Of a stretch of 7,273 bases of DNA, positions 5,741 through 7,273 are shown piece after piece. Origin of the DNA: Chloroflexota bacterium (GTDB lineage Bacteria; Chloroflexota; Anaerolineae; Aggregatilineales; Phototrophicaceae); NCBI GenBank assembly GCA_023430545.1, contig JAEZAF010000124.1, positions 1 to 7,273 of the forward strand, given 5' to 3'. Each line of letters begins with the position of its first letter. The first letter of the stretch is position 1. The position numbers were made by a program, and so were the translations under genes. Below the pieces are notes generated by a model that saw nothing but the letters and a program-made list of their open reading frames with translations, was not told the DNA's origin and did no database searches.

Positions 5741-6574
5741 TTATTCGTCGGGGGCTTCGGCAGTGCTGGCATCCACGTTGATGCGTCCGACCGTGCCGCC
5801 TTCCAGTATATCGGACTCCGGATTCAGCAGCACTGGCTGGGTCCATGTCTGCGCCGTCGCCACGCTGAATTTACCGACCTTGTTCACATCCTGAATGCGT
5901 CCCGCCAGCACCGCAGGCTGCATAAATCCGACCGCTTTCGGCAGGCTGGAAAACGCCAGCAGTGCGCCATCCAGTGTCACCGCCTGCCACTGGATCGCCT
6001 CACCTGCTTGCAGTGTCCACACTGGCTTGTTCGGGGTCTGCGTCACCAGCAGATAAACGTATTTCCCGCGATACTCCGCAAACGGTTGGGCCTCGTCCTG
6101 TTCCGCCGCGACCTGAATCCGCTCCAGTGTATCGTTGGTGGTGTGAGGCTTCTCTCCGCGCATCAGCACACCGGTCGGCAGCGGACATTCAATGCCGGTT
6201 CCCACCAGAATGCGCGTGTATCCGGCTTTTTCAAGTGTTTGAACGCGCAGTTCGTCCGGCTCGCCGCTGGTCTCCATCAGGATCATTCGTCCACCCGGGC
6301 GCAGTACCGCCAGTGACGCCGCCAGCAGCGCATCATTCGAGGCAAGACCTAATACCACAACCGCATCGAAGCTCTGTGGCTCTAAATGCCAGGTGTCCGG
6401 ATCGCCGCTTACCTCGACGATTTCCAGATCCTGACGCAGTTCAGAAAGTGTCTTGCCGGTGAAGCCATTGACATCCAGCAGCCGCAGCGTCGATGCACTC
6501 GGCGGCAGATGCTTGGCCATTGCTTCGATAAACAAACGTGCCAGCCGGGGACGAACAGTGGAGGTCGTAGTCAT
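5741..6574 (-). CDS. Class I methyltransferase-fold protein with degenerate SAM motif and unassigned C-terminal domain
   Basis: A 277-residue cytoplasmic protein. Residues 28-125 follow a Rossmann methyltransferase layout: RLLDVNGFTGKT (motif I position, 31-42), VEVSGDP (53-59, motif II position), FDAVVVLG (69-76) and LRPGGRMILME (91-101, the strand after the final core helix). Motif I normally reads (D/E)xGxGxG, but here the first glycines are replaced (DVNGFTG), so SAM binding may be weak or lost. Residues about 140-180 form a charged linker. Residues 185-255 form a second unit with LLAFSSLPKAVGF and QPVLLNP, slightly reminiscent of SseB-like domains but not assignable. The acidic tail ends in APDE. 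The gene lies 49 bases after the DUF4926 gene. No substrate can be proposed, and a non-catalytic role is possible. Confidence 0.65.
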   Translation of the reverse strand: MTTTSTVRPRLARLFIEAMAKHLPPSASTLRLLDVNGFTGKTLSELRQDLEIVEVSGDPDTWHLEPQSFDAVVVLGLASNDALLAASLAVLRPGGRMILMETSGEPDELRVQTLEKAGYTRILVGTGIECPLPTGVLMRGEKPHTTNDTLERIQVAAEQDEAQPFAEYRGKYVYLLVTQTPNKPVWTLQAGEAIQWQAVTLDGALLAFSSLPKAVGFMQPAVLAGRIQDVNKVGKFSVATAQTWTQPVLLNPESDILEGGTVGRINVDASTAEAPDE

Positions 6575-6623
6575 AGGGGGTCTCTTGTCCTGGCGTTCAG
6601 ATAGAGGTGGAGCTTAATTGATT

Positions 6624-6863
6624 TCAACCAACGCGAGTGCGGACCGTTGGGATTTGATCAGCACGGAGTGGTGCAATTGCCGATACCGGCACTGTTACAA
6701 CGTCAATGGATTCACCTAAAACATTGAAGACTTCCAGAATAGCGCCTTGCTCTCCACCAGAAGGGTGATCAACAAAATCCACCAGTACAGCAATATCACC
6801 CTGATAAAGGTTCGCCTTTGGTACATCGTAGGTGAGTGTAATCTGTTGATACAGTTCCAACAT
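6624..6863 (-). CDS. DUF4926 family small protein
   Basis: A 79-residue soluble protein of mostly beta character. It matches the DUF4926 pattern as I remember it: an opening LELYQQITLTYDVP, then a small SH3-like barrel with LYQGDIAVLVDFV and ending VVTVPVSAIAPLR. Function is unknown for the family. AAGGA (6877-6873) lies 9 bases before the ATG, inside the end of the preceding gene, whose stop codon is only 5 bases upstream, so translation is probably coupled. Members often sit next to a DUF6883-type gene (recalled, not searched), which is the arrangement here and supports both calls. The surrounding DNA is more AT-rich than crtI or the M55 gene, suggesting separate acquisition. Confidence 0.7.
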   Translation of the reverse strand: MLELYQQITLTYDVPKANLYQGDIAVLVDFVDHPSGGEQGAILEVFNVLGESIDVVTVPVSAIAPLRADQIPTVRTRVG

Positions 6864-6868
6864 CTCAG

Positions 6869-7193
6869 TTATTCCTTATTCGGTTTAAGTGTAACAAATC
6901 GGTAATTGCCAGCACTCGAACCATATATCCAGATCGTGATAACACTCAAATTAGCAGTAGTTCCATATAAGGTTCCACTAACTCGGTAAAAAGTGCCGTA
7001 TTCATCTTCTCGATCTTGTACTGCATCAATTTTCGCGAATAAGAGCACGGATAGCCACTTCTAAAACATCTGGGTTTTCTTGAGTAAATCCTGCCAGTGA
7101 CAGAAATTTAGATTTATCGTTCTTCGCTTTTGGCACAAGCAGATAGGCTGTTAGTTTTTCTGAAGGGATAGTCACATCGTCAGGTAACTTCAT
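6869..7193 (-). pseudogene. DUF6883-like gene split by a one-base frameshift
   Basis: From the ATG at 7193 the frame reads 55 residues (MKLPDDVTIPSEKLTAYLL, then ...KSKFLSLAGF...) and stops at TGA (7028-7026). The continuation is open in the +1 frame from about 7036 to the TAA at 6871-6869 (DREDEYGTFYRVSGTLYG and later WIYGSSAGNYRFVTLKP). Dropping one A from the AAAA run at 7033-7030 joins both parts into a 107-residue protein with the expected DUF6883 order: EKLxxYLL...KxxF...GF, then YGTxYxVxGxL, WI and a closing R(F/L)VTL-P. The function of the family is unknown; the domain also occurs at the ends of some toxin-like proteins. AAGGGA (7203-7198) lies 4 bases before the ATG. Either the gene is broken or the read has one extra base. 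A programmed shift is less likely. Confidence 0.7.
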
Positions 7194-7244
7194 GACTTCC
7201 CTTCATTGGTACCTTCAGAAATTGAAGACGCCAAACACCCGAAG

Positions 7245-7253
7245 ATTATTACA
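7245..7253 (-). promoter_or_regulatory. Weak extended -10 candidate upstream of the DUF6883-like gene
   Basis: The minus strand reads TGTAATAAT (7253-7245), an extended -10 with AATAAT matching five of six positions. The best -35 (TTGCCG) is 15 bases away, a short spacing. It would give a leader of about 45 bases. Because the window ends 20 bases further on, an upstream gene feeding this cassette cannot be excluded. Confidence 0.2.
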
Positions 7254-7273
7254 AACGGACGATTTCGGCAACA

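Noticed and set aside
5693..6316. Plus-strand open frame of 207 codons opposite the methyltransferase-like gene
   Set aside because: The translation is rich in His, Arg and Gln with no recognisable motif, and the minus strand carries coherent methyltransferase-fold signatures.
7194..7273. Possible end of another minus-strand gene (open frame from the edge to a TGA at 7192-7190, overlapping the ATG at 7193), and open plus-strand frames to the edge
   Set aside because: With 27 codons or fewer, several frames are open, none has a recognisable motif, and a promoter-like element lies in the same stretch. No choice can be supported.

Overview
The window looks like chromosomal DNA of a moderately GC-rich bacterium, most likely a member of the Chloroflexota (Anaerolineae-like). 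This is inferred from the gene mix: a secreted protein made of SH3b-like repeats joined by Pro/Thr/Ala-rich linkers, an M55 D-aminopeptidase, a ClbS/DinB-like small protein, a solitary CrtI and a TIR-domain protein. No rRNA, tRNA, CRISPR array, transposase or phage gene is visible.

Layout. The first 12 codons of a TIR-domain gene run off the left edge on the minus strand (1-38), behind a good sigma-70-type promoter (75-102). Next comes a perfect GC-rich inverted repeat (176-197), which also sits at the 3' end of a full-length minus-strand phytoene desaturase gene, crtI (211-1716). A 229-base divergent intergenic region with two inverted repeats separates crtI from two plus-strand genes for exported proteins: the SH3b-repeat protein (1946-3493) and a 201-residue protein of unknown function with a signal peptide and a proline-rich tail (3587-4192). 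A 12-bp hairpin with flanking A and T runs (4207-4236) ends this block and the convergent block to its right.

The right block is entirely on the minus strand. In transcription order it holds a frameshifted DUF6883-like gene (7193-6869), a DUF4926 gene (6863-6624), a methyltransferase-fold protein with a degenerate SAM motif (6574-5741), a ClbS/DinB-like four-helix protein (5660-5154) and an M55 metallopeptidase (5110-4298). Spacings are 5, 49, 80 and 43 bases, so co-transcription is possible, but the first two genes are clearly more AT-rich (sampled rows near 40-42% GC, against about 58% in crtI) and may have been acquired separately.

The genes do not form one recognisable pathway. The points most worth following are the truncated TIR gene, the short DUF6883/DUF4926 cassette whose first gene is broken by a one-base frameshift in an A4 run, and the methyltransferase-like protein that has lost the normal glycine motif and carries an unassigned C-terminal domain.
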